Source: CAVVSD01 sp963757125
GTDB taxonomy: Bacteria; Actinomycetota; Thermoleophilia; Solirubrobacterales; Solirubrobacteraceae
Direction: 5' to 3'
DNA: 64,000 nt
Assembly (NCBI GenBank): GCA_963757125.1
Contig: CAVWQP010000004.1
Span: forward strand, 124,001 to 188,000
The translations under genes were made by a program, and so were the position numbers. Below, one piece after another: positions 55,445 to 63,791 of the stretch. The number at the start of each line of letters is the position of its first letter. Position 1 is the stretch's first letter. Under the pieces are notes generated by a model. The model was not told the DNA's origin. It did no database searches and saw only the letters and a program-made list of their open reading frames with translations.

Positions 55445-56346
55445 CGTGCGTCGCCCGCAGTGTGACGCACGTCGACGACGTCCACGGCTCCCCAGCCTGC
55501 GGGCACGGGCTCGGCCGCGATCGCGGCCGGTCGTCGCCCGGCGAGCTCGGCGGCGGCGACGCGCGCCCGCTCCGCCCCGCCCTCCCCCGCGAACAGCCCC
55601 AGCACCGTCGGCCCCGAGCCGGACACGAGGATCTCGTCGGCACCGGCCGCGGCGGCGTCGGCGAGCGCGCCGTCGATGGCCGGGCACAGGACGCGGGCCG
55701 GTGGCTGCAGGTCGTTCTCCACGCCGCCCTGCAGGACGTCGTCGGTGCGCAGCCGCTCGCGCGCCTCCTCGAGCTCGGGGGCCGTGCGCAGCGTGCCGCG
55801 GTCGGCCTCCGCGAAGACCGCGGGCGTCGGCAGCGCGGCGTCGACGGGCAGGACGAGGACGCCGTACGGGCCGCCCGGCGCGGCTGGCTCCAGCCGCTCC
55901 CCCGCCCCGGTCGCCAGCACGCGACCGCCGCGGATCTGGCTGGGCACGTCGGCGCCCAGCGGCGTGGCGATCTCCTCGAGCACGTCGCCGCCGGTGCCGG
56001 CGTGGGCGGCGAGCAGCCGCAGCGCGGCCGCCGCGTCGGCCGAGCCGCCCGCCATGCCGCCCGCGACCGGGATGCGCTTCGTCACCGTGATCCGCACCGG
56101 CGCGCCGTCCCATCCGGTCCGCGCACGGAACGCCTCGATCGCAGCGGCGACGAGGTTCGGCCCCTCGACGCCTTCGCAGACGACCTCGTCGGCGCCCCCG
56201 TCCGCCGGCTCGAGGAGCAGGTCGTCGGCGAGCGAGACCGTGTCCATGACGCTGACGAGCTCGTGGCGGCCGTCGTCGGCGCGCACCGGGCCGACGAGCA
56301 GGCAGAGGTTGATCTTCGCCGGCGCGCGTGCGTGGAGCGCGGTCAC
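55441..56346 (-). CDS. ispE: 4-diphosphocytidyl-2-C-methyl-D-erythritol kinase (IspE)
   Basis: 301 residues from GTG 56346, overlapping the ksgA stop. GHMP kinase motifs: ARAPAKINLCLLVG near the start, the phosphate loop PVAGGMAGGSADAAAALRLL (about 95-115), and ADEILVSGSGPTVLGLFAGE at the C-terminus. It phosphorylates CDP-ME in the non-mevalonate isoprenoid pathway. The ksgA-ispE neighbour pair is conserved in Actinobacteria. Confidence 0.95.
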   Translation of the reverse strand: MTALHARAPAKINLCLLVGPVRADDGRHELVSVMDTVSLADDLLLEPADGGADEVVCEGVEGPNLVAAAIEAFRARTGWDGAPVRITVTKRIPVAGGMAGGSADAAAALRLLAAHAGTGGDVLEEIATPLGADVPSQIRGGRVLATGAGERLEPAAPGGPYGVLVLPVDAALPTPAVFAEADRGTLRTAPELEEARERLRTDDVLQGGVENDLQPPARVLCPAIDGALADAAAAGADEILVSGSGPTVLGLFAGEGGAERARVAAAELAGRRPAAIAAEPVPAGWGAVDVVDVRHTAGDAR

Positions 56347-57174
56347 GCGGAGACCTTCTCCCACAAGGCCCTGAAGTCCTCCGGCGAGAGGCGCTCCGCG
56401 CGCGCGTCGGCGGGATGGCCGAGCTCGGGCAGCGCGGCGCGGGCGCGATCCCGTGCGTCCGCAGGCAGGCGCGCGCGCGACCCGGCCAGCGAGATCGAGC
56501 GGGCCAGCGCCTTGCGCCGGTGGGCGAACGCCGCCTGCACGAACGCTCGCAGCGCGGGGTCGACCGGCGGGCCCGTCCGCACGAGGCCGACGAGCACGGA
56601 GTCGACGTTGGGCACGGGGTGGAAGACCGACCGCGAGACAGGTCGGAGCACGCGCACGTCGCAGCAGAGCTGCGCGAGCACGGACGGCACGCCATAGGCG
56701 TCGGTCCCCTCCTTGGCCGCGAAGCGCTGCCCGACCTCCTTCTGCACCATCGCCACCCAGCGCTCGCACGCCGGGGAGGTCCTCGACCGTCCGCAGGATC
56801 GCCGTCGCCGCGATGCCGTACGGCAGGTTCGCGACGACCTTCGTCGGCAGCGGATCGAGCGCCGTCAGGTCGAGGTCGAGCGCGTCGGCGATGTGCAGCG
56901 TCGTGTTCGGATGGGCCTCGAGCGCCTCGCGCAGCGGCGCCTCGAGCGCGGGGTCGATCTCCACGACGTGGACGTGGCGCGACAGCGGGGCGAGGTGCTC
57001 GGACAGCACGCCGAGGCCGCCGCCGATCTCGAGTACGACGTCCTCCGGGCCGAGCTCCGCCGCACGGTCGATGACGCCGAGGATGTTCGAGTCGATGAGG
57101 AAGTTCTGACCCAGGTCGCGCTTGGGCCGGACGCCGAACTCGGCGAGCCTGCGCAGACTCGGCTGGGTCACCAT
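56343..57174 (-). pseudogene. ksgA: 16S rRNA dimethyladenosine transferase (KsgA/RsmA), frameshifted
   Basis: From ATG 57174 the first part reads PKRDLGQNFLIDSNILGVID, the SAM-binding LEIGGGLGVLSEHLAPLS and KVVANLPYGIAATAIL (the catalytic NLPY). At about 56765, the frame shifts: the homologous continuation ERWVAMVQKEVGQRFAAKEG, PVSRSVFHPVPNVDSVLVGL and AFAHRRKALARSISLAGS lies in the next frame and ends at TGA 56343. The combined product is about 277 residues, normal length. Since KsgA is nearly universal, a sequencing indel is at least as likely as true inactivation; loss would confer kasugamycin resistance. Confidence 0.88.
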
Positions 57175-57917
57175 CGCAGCAGCGCGGCGGCGGTCGCCTC
57201 GACCGCGGCGTCGAGATCCTCGTACGCGACGCCGCGCCGCTCGGCGACGAACCGCGCGGTGTGCACGACGTAGGCCGGCTGGTTGCGCTCGCGTCGCACG
57301 GGCTGCGGGCTCAGCCACGGTGCGTCGGTCTCCACGAGCAGGCGGTCGGCGGGCACGCGCGCCACCGTCGCAGCCAGCGCCTCGTTGGCCGGGTAGGTCA
57401 CGTTGCCCGCGTAGGAGATCCACCAGCCGTGCTGCAGGCACTCGTCGATCCGGTCGGGCATCGAGAAGCAGTGGAGGATCACGTCGATGCCGTCCGCGTG
57501 GGCGGACAGCAGGTCGATCGTCGCGTCCTCCGCGTCGCGGGAGTGGATGACCAGGGGCTTGGCGGTCTCGCGCGCGAGCTCGATCTGCGCCCGGAACGCG
57601 CGCTCCTGGTCTTCCCGCGGTGCGCCCTCGCGGTAGAAGTCCAGCCCGGTCTCGCCGATGGCCGCGCAGCGCGGGTGCCGCGCGAGCTCGCGCAGCTCGT
57701 CGAGGTCGGCGTCGGTGAAGCCCGTCGCCGCGTTGGGGTGGCGGCCGATCGCCGCCCAGACGTCCTCGAAGCGCTCGCTCGCGTCGAGCGCCTGCCGGCA
57801 GCTCTCCGCGTCGATCCCCACGGTGAGCATCCGGGTCACGCCCGCCTCGCGGGCGGCGCCGACGAGCTCATCGTCGCTCGCCTTCGCGAACGCCAGATGG
57901 GTGTGGGAGTCGACCAT
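57168..57917 (-). CDS. tatD: TatD family metal-dependent DNase
   Basis: 249 residues. All metal ligands are visible: MVDSHTHLAF (H-x-H), the Glu in AIGETGLDFYR, the His in PLVIHSRDA, the His in VILHCFSMP and the Asp in LLVETDAPWLSPQP. TatD proteins are 3'-5' exonucleases or deoxyribonucleases linked to DNA repair and quality control. It is flanked by metG upstream and ksgA downstream, with overlapping ends, in the conserved metG-tatD-ksgA order. Confidence 0.95.
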   Translation of the reverse strand: MVDSHTHLAFAKASDDELVGAAREAGVTRMLTVGIDAESCRQALDASERFEDVWAAIGRHPNAATGFTDADLDELRELARHPRCAAIGETGLDFYREGAPREDQERAFRAQIELARETAKPLVIHSRDAEDATIDLLSAHADGIDVILHCFSMPDRIDECLQHGWWISYAGNVTYPANEALAATVARVPADRLLVETDAPWLSPQPVRRERNQPAYVVHTARFVAERRGVAYEDLDAAVEATAAALLRW

Positions 57918-57920
57918 CCG

Positions 57921-59435
57921 CTACGCGTCGTGCTTGGGGAACAGCGGCGCCAGGCGCTCGACGGTCCGTACGGTCCCGCCCGCGGGTGCGGCGCCGGCGT
58001 AGTCCAGGTCGGGCGCGCCGAGGGCGTCGCGGATCTTGGCCGTCGATGCAGGCATCCAGGGGTGGAGCAGCACCGCGACGACGCGCAGGCCCTCGACGAG
58101 CGTGGCGAGCACGCGTGCGACCGCCTCGTCGTCGCCCGCCTTCGCGAGGCTCCACGGCGCCTGCTCCTCGACGTAGCGGTTCAGCCGCCGCACGGCGCGC
58201 CACGCGGCCTCCAGCGCGGCGGTGAGCTCGGCCTTGTCGAGCAGCGCGGCGACCTCACCGGGAATCGGCGCGAGCTCGGCGACGAGGTCCGCGTCGAGCT
58301 CGACGGCGGGCACCGTGCCGTCGAGGTAGCGCGCCGCCATCGACGTCGTGCGGCTCGCGAGGTTGCCCAGCTCGTTGGCCAGCTCACCCTCGTAGCGCGC
58401 CGCGAACCCCGCCGTCGAGACCCCGCCGTCCTGCCCGAAGGAGACCTCGCGCAGGCAGTAGTAGCGCAGGGCGTCGGTGCCGAACTGCTCGATGATCTGG
58501 AACGGATCGAGCACGTTGCCCAGCGACTTGCTCATCTTGAAGTCGCGGCCGCTGGCGTCGCGCATGAGCAGGAACCCGTGGACGAAGACGTGCTCGGGCA
58601 GCGGGATGCCGGCGGCGAGCAGCATGGCGGGCCAGAACACGGTGTGGAACTTCAGGATGTCCTTGCCGATGATGTGGAACGTCGCCGGCCAGAACTCGTC
58701 CGTCAGATCCTGCCCGTCGCGGGCGTAGCCGAGGGCGGTGTAGTAGTTGAGCAGCGCGTCGAACCACACGTAGAAGACGTGGTCGGGGTCCCACGGCACC
58801 GTGACGCCCCACGTGAGCTTCGAGCGCGACAGCGACACGTCGTTGAGCCCGCCGGTGATGAACGAGAGCGCCTCGTTGTAGCGCTGGCGCGGCATCACGA
58901 AGTCCGGCTGCTCGCGGAAGAGGCGCTCGAGGTCGTCCTGGAAGCTCGAGAGGCGGAAGAACCAGTTCTCCTCCTCCTCCCAGAGCAGCGGGATCTCGTG
59001 GATCGGGCACGTGTCGTCGGGGCCGATCTCGTTGCCCGTCTTGAAGTCCGCGCACCGGGGGCAGTACCAGCCCTCGTAGGTCCCCTTGTAGACGTGCCCG
59101 TTGTCGTGCACGCGCTGCAGGACCTCCTGCACGCGGACCTTGTGGCCCTCGTCCGTCGTGCGGATGAAGAAGTCGTTGGAGACGTCGAGCAGCGGCATGA
59201 GGGCGCGGAACTGCTCGGCGTTGCGGTCGGCCAGCTCCTGCGGCGTGACGCCCTCGCGCTCCGCGGCGAGCGCGACCGGCTCGCCGTGCTCGTCGGTGCC
59301 CGTGAGGAAGAACACGTCCTCGCCGCGCTGCCGGTGATGACGAGCGAGCGCGTCGGCCGCGATCGCGGTGTACGCGTGCCCGAGGTGCGGCGCGGCGTTG
59401 ACGTAGTAGATGGGCGTCGTGATGTAGAAGGCCAT
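57921..59435 (-). CDS. metG: Methionyl-tRNA synthetase
   Basis: 504 residues from ATG 59435, just after a TAGCCT box (leaderless). Class I signatures: the HIGH-like PHLGHAYTAIAADALARHH, and FKMSKSLGNVLDPFQII (KMSKS). The zinc knuckle contains WYCPRCADFKTGNEIG with one Cys pair. VFYVWFDALLNYYTALGYA, IIGKDILKFHTVFWPAMLLA and the helical anticodon-binding domain follow. No C-terminal dimerisation tRNA-binding domain, as usual for actinobacterial MetG. It charges the initiator and elongator tRNA-Met. Confidence 0.97.
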   Translation of the reverse strand: MAFYITTPIYYVNAAPHLGHAYTAIAADALARHHRQRGEDVFFLTGTDEHGEPVALAAEREGVTPQELADRNAEQFRALMPLLDVSNDFFIRTTDEGHKVRVQEVLQRVHDNGHVYKGTYEGWYCPRCADFKTGNEIGPDDTCPIHEIPLLWEEEENWFFRLSSFQDDLERLFREQPDFVMPRQRYNEALSFITGGLNDVSLSRSKLTWGVTVPWDPDHVFYVWFDALLNYYTALGYARDGQDLTDEFWPATFHIIGKDILKFHTVFWPAMLLAAGIPLPEHVFVHGFLLMRDASGRDFKMSKSLGNVLDPFQIIEQFGTDALRYYCLREVSFGQDGGVSTAGFAARYEGELANELGNLASRTTSMAARYLDGTVPAVELDADLVAELAPIPGEVAALLDKAELTAALEAAWRAVRRLNRYVEEQAPWSLAKAGDDEAVARVLATLVEGLRVVAVLLHPWMPASTAKIRDALGAPDLDYAGAAPAGGTVRTVERLAPLFPKHDA

Positions 59436-59445
59436 CGCGAGCGTG

Positions 59446-59451
59446 AGGCTA
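59446..59451 (-). promoter_or_regulatory. -10 box (TAGCCT) of metG, leaderless
   Basis: Minus-strand TAGCCT, ten bases before ATG 59435; no ribosome site. Confidence 0.5.
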
Positions 59452-59603
59452 TCCGTCACCTGTACGATCCCCGGTGCAGATGTCCGTCCGCATCATCATT
59501 CGCCGCTAGCACCTGCACGCCGGGGAGACCCGGTGCCGCAGGCTCGATTCTCGGGCCTGCGGCGGGACGGCGACCAAGGGCTCCGAGGTCCCAGGAGCCC
59601 GAC

Positions 59604-59873
59604 ATGCTCGTCATCCCCGCCACCGCGCCGCTGCACCGCCTCTGCCGGATCACGCTGACCTGCACGGACGGCGACGACATTCCAGCCCGCGTCACGGCCA
59701 CGTGCGCGCGCAGATGCGGGGTCGTGGTCGCCCTGGCCTATGCCCGTGGGAGGCCGGACGGCAGGGCCGAGCTCGACCTGTCCGTGGAGGTCGACGAACG
59801 TCACCGGGCGCTCCTCGTCGGGCGGCTCGCGGGGCTCGTCGACGTCCATGACGTGCGCTGCCGCGACCTGTGA
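59604..59873 (+). CDS. ACT-like small protein
   Basis: 89 residues from ATG 59604, with AGGAG six bases upstream. A beta-alpha-beta pattern is seen: CRITLTCTDGDDIPARVTAT, CARRCGVVVALAYARGRPDG and LDLSVEVDERHRALLVGRLA followed by GLVDVHDVRCRDL. This resembles single ACT domains of the IlvH type (DIPARVT...), but sequence conservation is weak. It overlaps the end of the convergent M23 gene by 73 bases. It could be an amino-acid sensor; function unproven. Confidence 0.6.
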   Translation: MLVIPATAPLHRLCRITLTCTDGDDIPARVTATCARRCGVVVALAYARGRPDGRAELDLSVEVDERHRALLVGRLAGLVDVHDVRCRDL

Positions 59874-60493
59874 CGGGCCAGCAGGCCGCCGACCGGCAGG
59901 CCGGCCGCGACGAGGCCGAGCCCGGCCCACGCCACGACGGGGACGCCCGCCGGCTCCCGAGCCGGGATCGGGGCGATCCGCGGCGCCGGCGTCCCGGGCC
60001 GGTGCGGCGGCGGCGCCATGTCCGGCGCCGGGCCGAGCCTCGGCCCCCGCGCCGTGCGCAGCAGGGTGAGCGGATCGACGTAGCGCCCGCTCCGAGCGTC
60101 CCGCGCCCCGAGGTGAAGGTGCGCGGCCGGGCCGACGACGCCCAGCCTGGCGCCTGCGCCGACGCGACGGCCGCGGACGGCGTGCACGGCGCCCAGCTCC
60201 AGGTAGGTCGCCACGAGGGCGCCGCAGCGCACGCTCACCACGCCACCGGACCGCGCGATGCGACCGGCGAAGCGCACGCGGCCGGCGCACGCCGAGCGCA
60301 CGACGCTGCCCGGGCGCGCGGCGAGATCGACGCCCCGATGCTGGCCGGCGTCGTACGGGCGCGCGGCCGTGACGGCGAACGGACGCCGCACCTCGCCCCT
60401 CAGCGGCCAGCGCCACGAAGCCTCGGCGGGCGGGACGACGACGAGCGACAGGAGGATCAGCGAGACGACGGCGGCGAGGGGCATGGGCGACAT
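59801..60493 (-). CDS. M23 family peptidase (LytM-type), secreted or membrane-anchored
   Basis: 230 residues from ATG 60493; ATG 60484 is an alternative. Signal MPLAAVVSLILLSLVVVPPA ending AEAS. The LytM domain has the zinc ligand His and Asp in GQHRGVDLAARPGSVVRSAC, strands AGRVRFAGRIARSGGVVSVR, and H-x-H in PAAHLHLGARD. A Pro-rich linker and a final hydrophobic segment (VVAWAGLGLVAAGLPVGGLL) with a basic end indicate anchoring. It would cut peptidoglycan cross-bridges or act as an activator. The last 73 bases overlap the ACT-like gene on the other strand. Confidence 0.88.
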   Translation of the reverse strand: MSPMPLAAVVSLILLSLVVVPPAEASWRWPLRGEVRRPFAVTAARPYDAGQHRGVDLAARPGSVVRSACAGRVRFAGRIARSGGVVSVRCGALVATYLELGAVHAVRGRRVGAGARLGVVGPAAHLHLGARDARSGRYVDPLTLLRTARGPRLGPAPDMAPPPHRPGTPAPRIAPIPAREPAGVPVVAWAGLGLVAAGLPVGGLLARHRSRQRTSWTSTSPASRPTRSAR

Positions 60494-60570
60494 GGTCGGC
60501 GAGCCGGCGCCGTGCTGGGCCAGATGTGACAGATCCGGAACAGGATCGACACAGGCCTGTGACGGGCACC

Positions 60571-60897
60571 ATGTCCCCCGTGACACGGCCACCGACCGCA
60601 GCCGCTCCGCAGCGCGTATGCCCGCACTGCGCGCGCATCGGGCACACCGACGCCAAGCGGTGCCCGTTCTGCGGTCGCGGCTACAAGCGGCGGACCCTCG
60701 CCTGGGTCGCGCTCATGCTCGTCGTCTTCGCCGCCGGCATCCTCGGCGGCGTGGCGCTCATGCTCGCCGCGTTCGGCGATCGCCTCGAGACCGAGCTGGA
60801 CACCCGCGTCAGCACCGTCCAGCGCGAGCTCGACCAGAGCGTCCGCCAGATCGGCGAGGACGTCGGGAACGAGATCGACCGGCGCCTAGCCCCGTGA
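60571..60897 (+). CDS. Zinc-ribbon membrane protein with coiled coil, hypothetical
   Basis: 108 residues from ATG 60571; GTG 60526 would add 15 residues. Cys pairs RVCPHCARIGHTDAKRCPFC form a small zinc ribbon (CxxC...CxxC), followed by one membrane helix (LAWVALMLVVFAAGILGGVA) and a C-terminal charged helix (DTRVSTVQRELDQSVRQIGE). No family is recalled. It is divergent from the M23 peptidase, and converges on rsmI with a short overlap. Confidence 0.75.
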   Translation: MSPVTRPPTAAAPQRVCPHCARIGHTDAKRCPFCGRGYKRRTLAWVALMLVVFAAGILGGVALMLAAFGDRLETELDTRVSTVQRELDQSVRQIGEDVGNEIDRRLAP

Positions 60898-61706
60898 GGT
60901 CGTCCAGGCCCGGTACACGGCGTTGGCCGTGTGCCCGGTGAGCCCCGCGACGACGCCGGCGGCCGGCCGCGGCTTCGCCCCCGAGTCCACGAGTCGCGCG
61001 AGGGCGACGACCGCCGTCTCCAGATCCGCGTCCGGCCCACCGGCCGGCGCGCCGGCGATCACGAGCACGACCTCACCCCGCGGCGCGGCCTCGGCGTAGC
61101 GGGCGCGAGGTCCGCGGCGGTCCCGCGCACGACCTCCTCGTGCAGCTTCGTGAGCTCGCGGCACACCGCGACCCGGCGGTCGGGATCGATGTCGGCCAGC
61201 GTCCGCAGCGAGGCCGCGACGCGCCCGGGAGCCTCGAAGGCGACCACGGTCTCCGGCGACGCGAAGACCCCCGCCGCCTCGGAGGCCTTGCGCGGCAGGA
61301 AGCCGACGAACCGCCAGCTGTCGGCCGGCAGCGCGCTTGCCACGAGAGCCGCGAGCGCCGCGCTGGGCCCCGGGAGGACCTCCACCGCGAGCCCGGCGGC
61401 GACGCAGGCCTGTACGAGCACGAAGCCCGGGTCGCTCACGAGCGGCATCCCGGCGTCGGAGACGAGCGCCACGACCGCGCCGTCGGTCATCCGCGCGACC
61501 AGCTCGGACGCGCGCCCGCGCTCGTTGTGCTCGTGGTAGCTCAGGAGCGTGGCGTCGACGCCGTAGCGGTCGAGCAGCACCCGCGTGCGGCGGGTGTCCT
61601 CGCAGGCGACCACGTCCGCGTCGCGCAGCGCGCTGAGCACGCGCAGCGTGACGTCCTCGAGGTTCCCGATCGGCGTCGGGCACACGACGAGACGCCCCGG
61701 GCTCAT
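60886..61706 (-). pseudogene. rsmI: 16S rRNA 2'-O-ribose methyltransferase RsmI, frameshifted
   Basis: ATG 61706 overlaps the ROK kinase stop (ATGA). The tetrapyrrole-methylase fold is clear in frame one: VVCPTPIGNLEDVTLRVLSA, ACEDTRRTRVLLDRYGV, ALVSDAGMPLVSDPG, VEVLPGPSAALAALVASALP and SWRFVGFLPRK. Near 61105 the frame breaks after VVRGTAADL; the C-terminal part RYAEAAPRGEVVLVIAGAPA and a terminal helix are in another frame, ending at TAG 60886. Joined length is about 273 residues, normal. The gene modifies C1402 of 16S rRNA. As with ksgA, the break may be a sequencing indel. Confidence 0.85.
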
Positions 61707-62701
61707 GCGGCGCGTTCGGCGGGGACGGGCGAGGACGGCGTGCGCAGCCCCGCCGCCTCGAGGGCCATCGTCGCGGCCCCGAGCATCCCCGCCTCCTGAC
61801 CGAAGCGGGCGGGGACGATCTCGACGACGTCCCGGGCCGGCCAGAGCGCGCGCTGCGCGACGACCGCCCGCGCGGGCTCGAGCAGCATGTCGCCCGCCGC
61901 GATGACGCCGCCGCCGACCACGACGACGGACGGGTTGAAGATGTTCACCAGCGACGCGATGCCCACGCCGAGGTGACGGCCGCAGCGCTCGATGAGCGCC
62001 CGCGCCACCGGATCGCCGTCCCACGCCAGTTCGGTGACGAGCGGGCCGGTGACGGCGCGACCCGATGCCCGCATCCGGCCGAGCGCGCTCTCGGGCTCCT
62101 CGAGCGCCACCTGCCGCGCGGCCCGGCCGATCGCCTCCCCGGACACGTACGCCTCGAGGCACCCTCGGTTGGGGCAGCCGCCGGGGCAGGGAGGGCCGTT
62201 CTCGTCGATGACCATGTGGCCGAGCTCCGGCCCGGCGCCGATCGTCCCGGTCGCCAGCCGGCCGGCGACGACCATCCCGCCGCCGATCCCCGTGCCGATC
62301 GTCAGCAGGAGGGCGTCGGTCGCGCCGTGCGCCGCGCCCGCGCGCCACTCGACGAGCATCGCGGCGTTCGCGTCGTTGTCGACCTGCACCGGGAGCCCGG
62401 TCCGCTCGCGCATGACGTCGGCGAACGGCAGGTCTGCGATCGGGAGGTGCACGGAGGTCGCCGCGACCCCGCGGCGGTCGTCCATGAGGCAGGCGATGCC
62501 GAAGCCGACGCCGACGACCGGATCCCGCGCAGCGCCACGGGCCTCCTCGACGGCTTGGGAGACCGAGTCGAGGAGCGCTGCGGTGTCGGCATGGGGCACG
62601 AGCCTCTGGGTGCGGTGATGGACCCGGAGGTCCGCGTCGACCACGCCCGCCAGGAGCTTCGTGCCTCCCAGGTCGACGCCGATCACGCAGGCGCCTGACA
62701 T
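61703..62701 (-). CDS. ROK family sugar kinase (glucokinase-like)
   Basis: 332 residues from ATG 62701. The ATPase landmarks are GVDLGGTKLLAGVVDADLR, the Asp-containing VQVDNDANAAMLVEWRAG (with catalytic D), TIGTGIGGGMVVAGRLATG, and GPELGHMVIDENGPPCPGGC followed by PNRGCLEAYVSGEAIG. The Cys motif is C-x3-C-x4-C, a variant of the ROK zinc site CxCGxxGC. It probably phosphorylates glucose or an N-acyl sugar with ATP. It lies just upstream of rsmI on the same strand, overlapping. Confidence 0.92.
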   Translation of the reverse strand: MSGACVIGVDLGGTKLLAGVVDADLRVHHRTQRLVPHADTAALLDSVSQAVEEARGAARDPVVGVGFGIACLMDDRRGVAATSVHLPIADLPFADVMRERTGLPVQVDNDANAAMLVEWRAGAAHGATDALLLTIGTGIGGGMVVAGRLATGTIGAGPELGHMVIDENGPPCPGGCPNRGCLEAYVSGEAIGRAARQVALEEPESALGRMRASGRAVTGPLVTELAWDGDPVARALIERCGRHLGVGIASLVNIFNPSVVVVGGGVIAAGDMLLEPARAVVAQRALWPARDVVEIVPARFGQEAGMLGAATMALEAAGLRTPSSPVPAERAA

Positions 62702-62726
62702 GACCCCTGCCACCATACAGCGCTGC

Positions 62727-63791
62727 ATGAGCGCCCCGAACGGCACAGACGCGCCTCCCGAGTACACGAAGTACCGCTCCCGCCCGAAGCTCTTCGGCCG
62801 GGGGAGCGACTCCGTGGAGGTCACGCCGGACGGCGTCCCGCGCGAGCTCCCGCCGCAGCCCGGGCGGCGCCGGTTCACGGCCCCAGGGCCGTGGCGCGTC
62901 GTGCGGTGGGTCGTGCTCGCGCTCGTCGGCTGGGTCGTGCTCTCCGCCGTGCTCTTTCTCGTCAGCGCGCAGATCGAGCAGGGCAAGGTCTCCGACGCCG
63001 CCGACGCGCAGCTCGGCGGCGCTGGCTTCCCGCTCACGAGCCCGAACACCATCCTCGTCCTCGGGTCCGACCAGCGCGGCTCGGCGACCGCCGAGCCGGG
63101 TGCCTCGACGAGCGCGCCGGGCCGCTCGGACTCGATCATGCTGCTGCGCGTCGGCGGCGGGGCGAACGCGCGGCTGTCCATCGCCCGCGACACGCTCGCC
63201 GACATCCCCGGCCACGGCAGGCAGAAGATCAACGCGGCCTACGCCTTCGGCGGCGCGGCGCTCGCCATCCGCACGGTCGAGCAGTACACGGGCATCGACG
63301 TCAACCACCTCATCGAGGTCAACTTCGACGAGTTCCCGGGCCTCATCGACGCCATGGGCGGCATCAACTACACGGGCGGCTGCGTCGTCTCCAAGGTCAA
63401 CGGCGGCTACGCCAACGGCGGCGTGACGGTCCGCATCCGCGCCGGGGTGAAGACGCACCTGAACGGCGACCAGGCCCTCGCGCTCGCCCGCACGCGCAAG
63501 AACGCCTGCAACGCCCGCGAGAACGACCTGACCCGCGCCCGACGCCAGCAGCGCATCATCGCCGCGATGAAGTCACGGACGCTGTCGCCGGCCGGGTTCG
63601 TCCGCGCGCCCTGGATCTCCTGGCATGCGCCGAAGGCCTTCCGCACCGACATGAGCGGCCCGACGCTCGCCGGCGCCCTCGCCGCGATGGCGATGGGCGG
63701 CACGCCGACGACCCACGTCCTGGGCACGCTGGACGGCAACATCCCGCCCGCGACGGTGCGAGCCGCCGCGGAGCGCTTCCGGTCGGGCTAG
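62727..63791 (+). CDS. LytR-CpsA-Psr family protein
   Basis: 354 residues from ATG 62727. A cytoplasmic Pro/Arg-rich head (about 1-50), one membrane helix (VVLALVGWVVLSAVLFLV), then the LCP domain (about 110-270): TILVLGSDQR, GRSDSIMLLRV, SIARDTLADIPGHGRQKINA, NHLIEVNFDEFPGLIDAMGG and HLNGDQALALARTR, including the conserved Arg and Asp residues of the pyrophosphate site. LCP enzymes attach glycopolymers (teichoic acid or arabinogalactan-like) to peptidoglycan. It is divergent from the ROK kinase. Confidence 0.93.
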   Translation: MSAPNGTDAPPEYTKYRSRPKLFGRGSDSVEVTPDGVPRELPPQPGRRRFTAPGPWRVVRWVVLALVGWVVLSAVLFLVSAQIEQGKVSDAADAQLGGAGFPLTSPNTILVLGSDQRGSATAEPGASTSAPGRSDSIMLLRVGGGANARLSIARDTLADIPGHGRQKINAAYAFGGAALAIRTVEQYTGIDVNHLIEVNFDEFPGLIDAMGGINYTGGCVVSKVNGGYANGGVTVRIRAGVKTHLNGDQALALARTRKNACNARENDLTRARRQQRIIAAMKSRTLSPAGFVRAPWISWHAPKAFRTDMSGPTLAGALAAMAMGGTPTTHVLGTLDGNIPPATVRAAAERFRSG

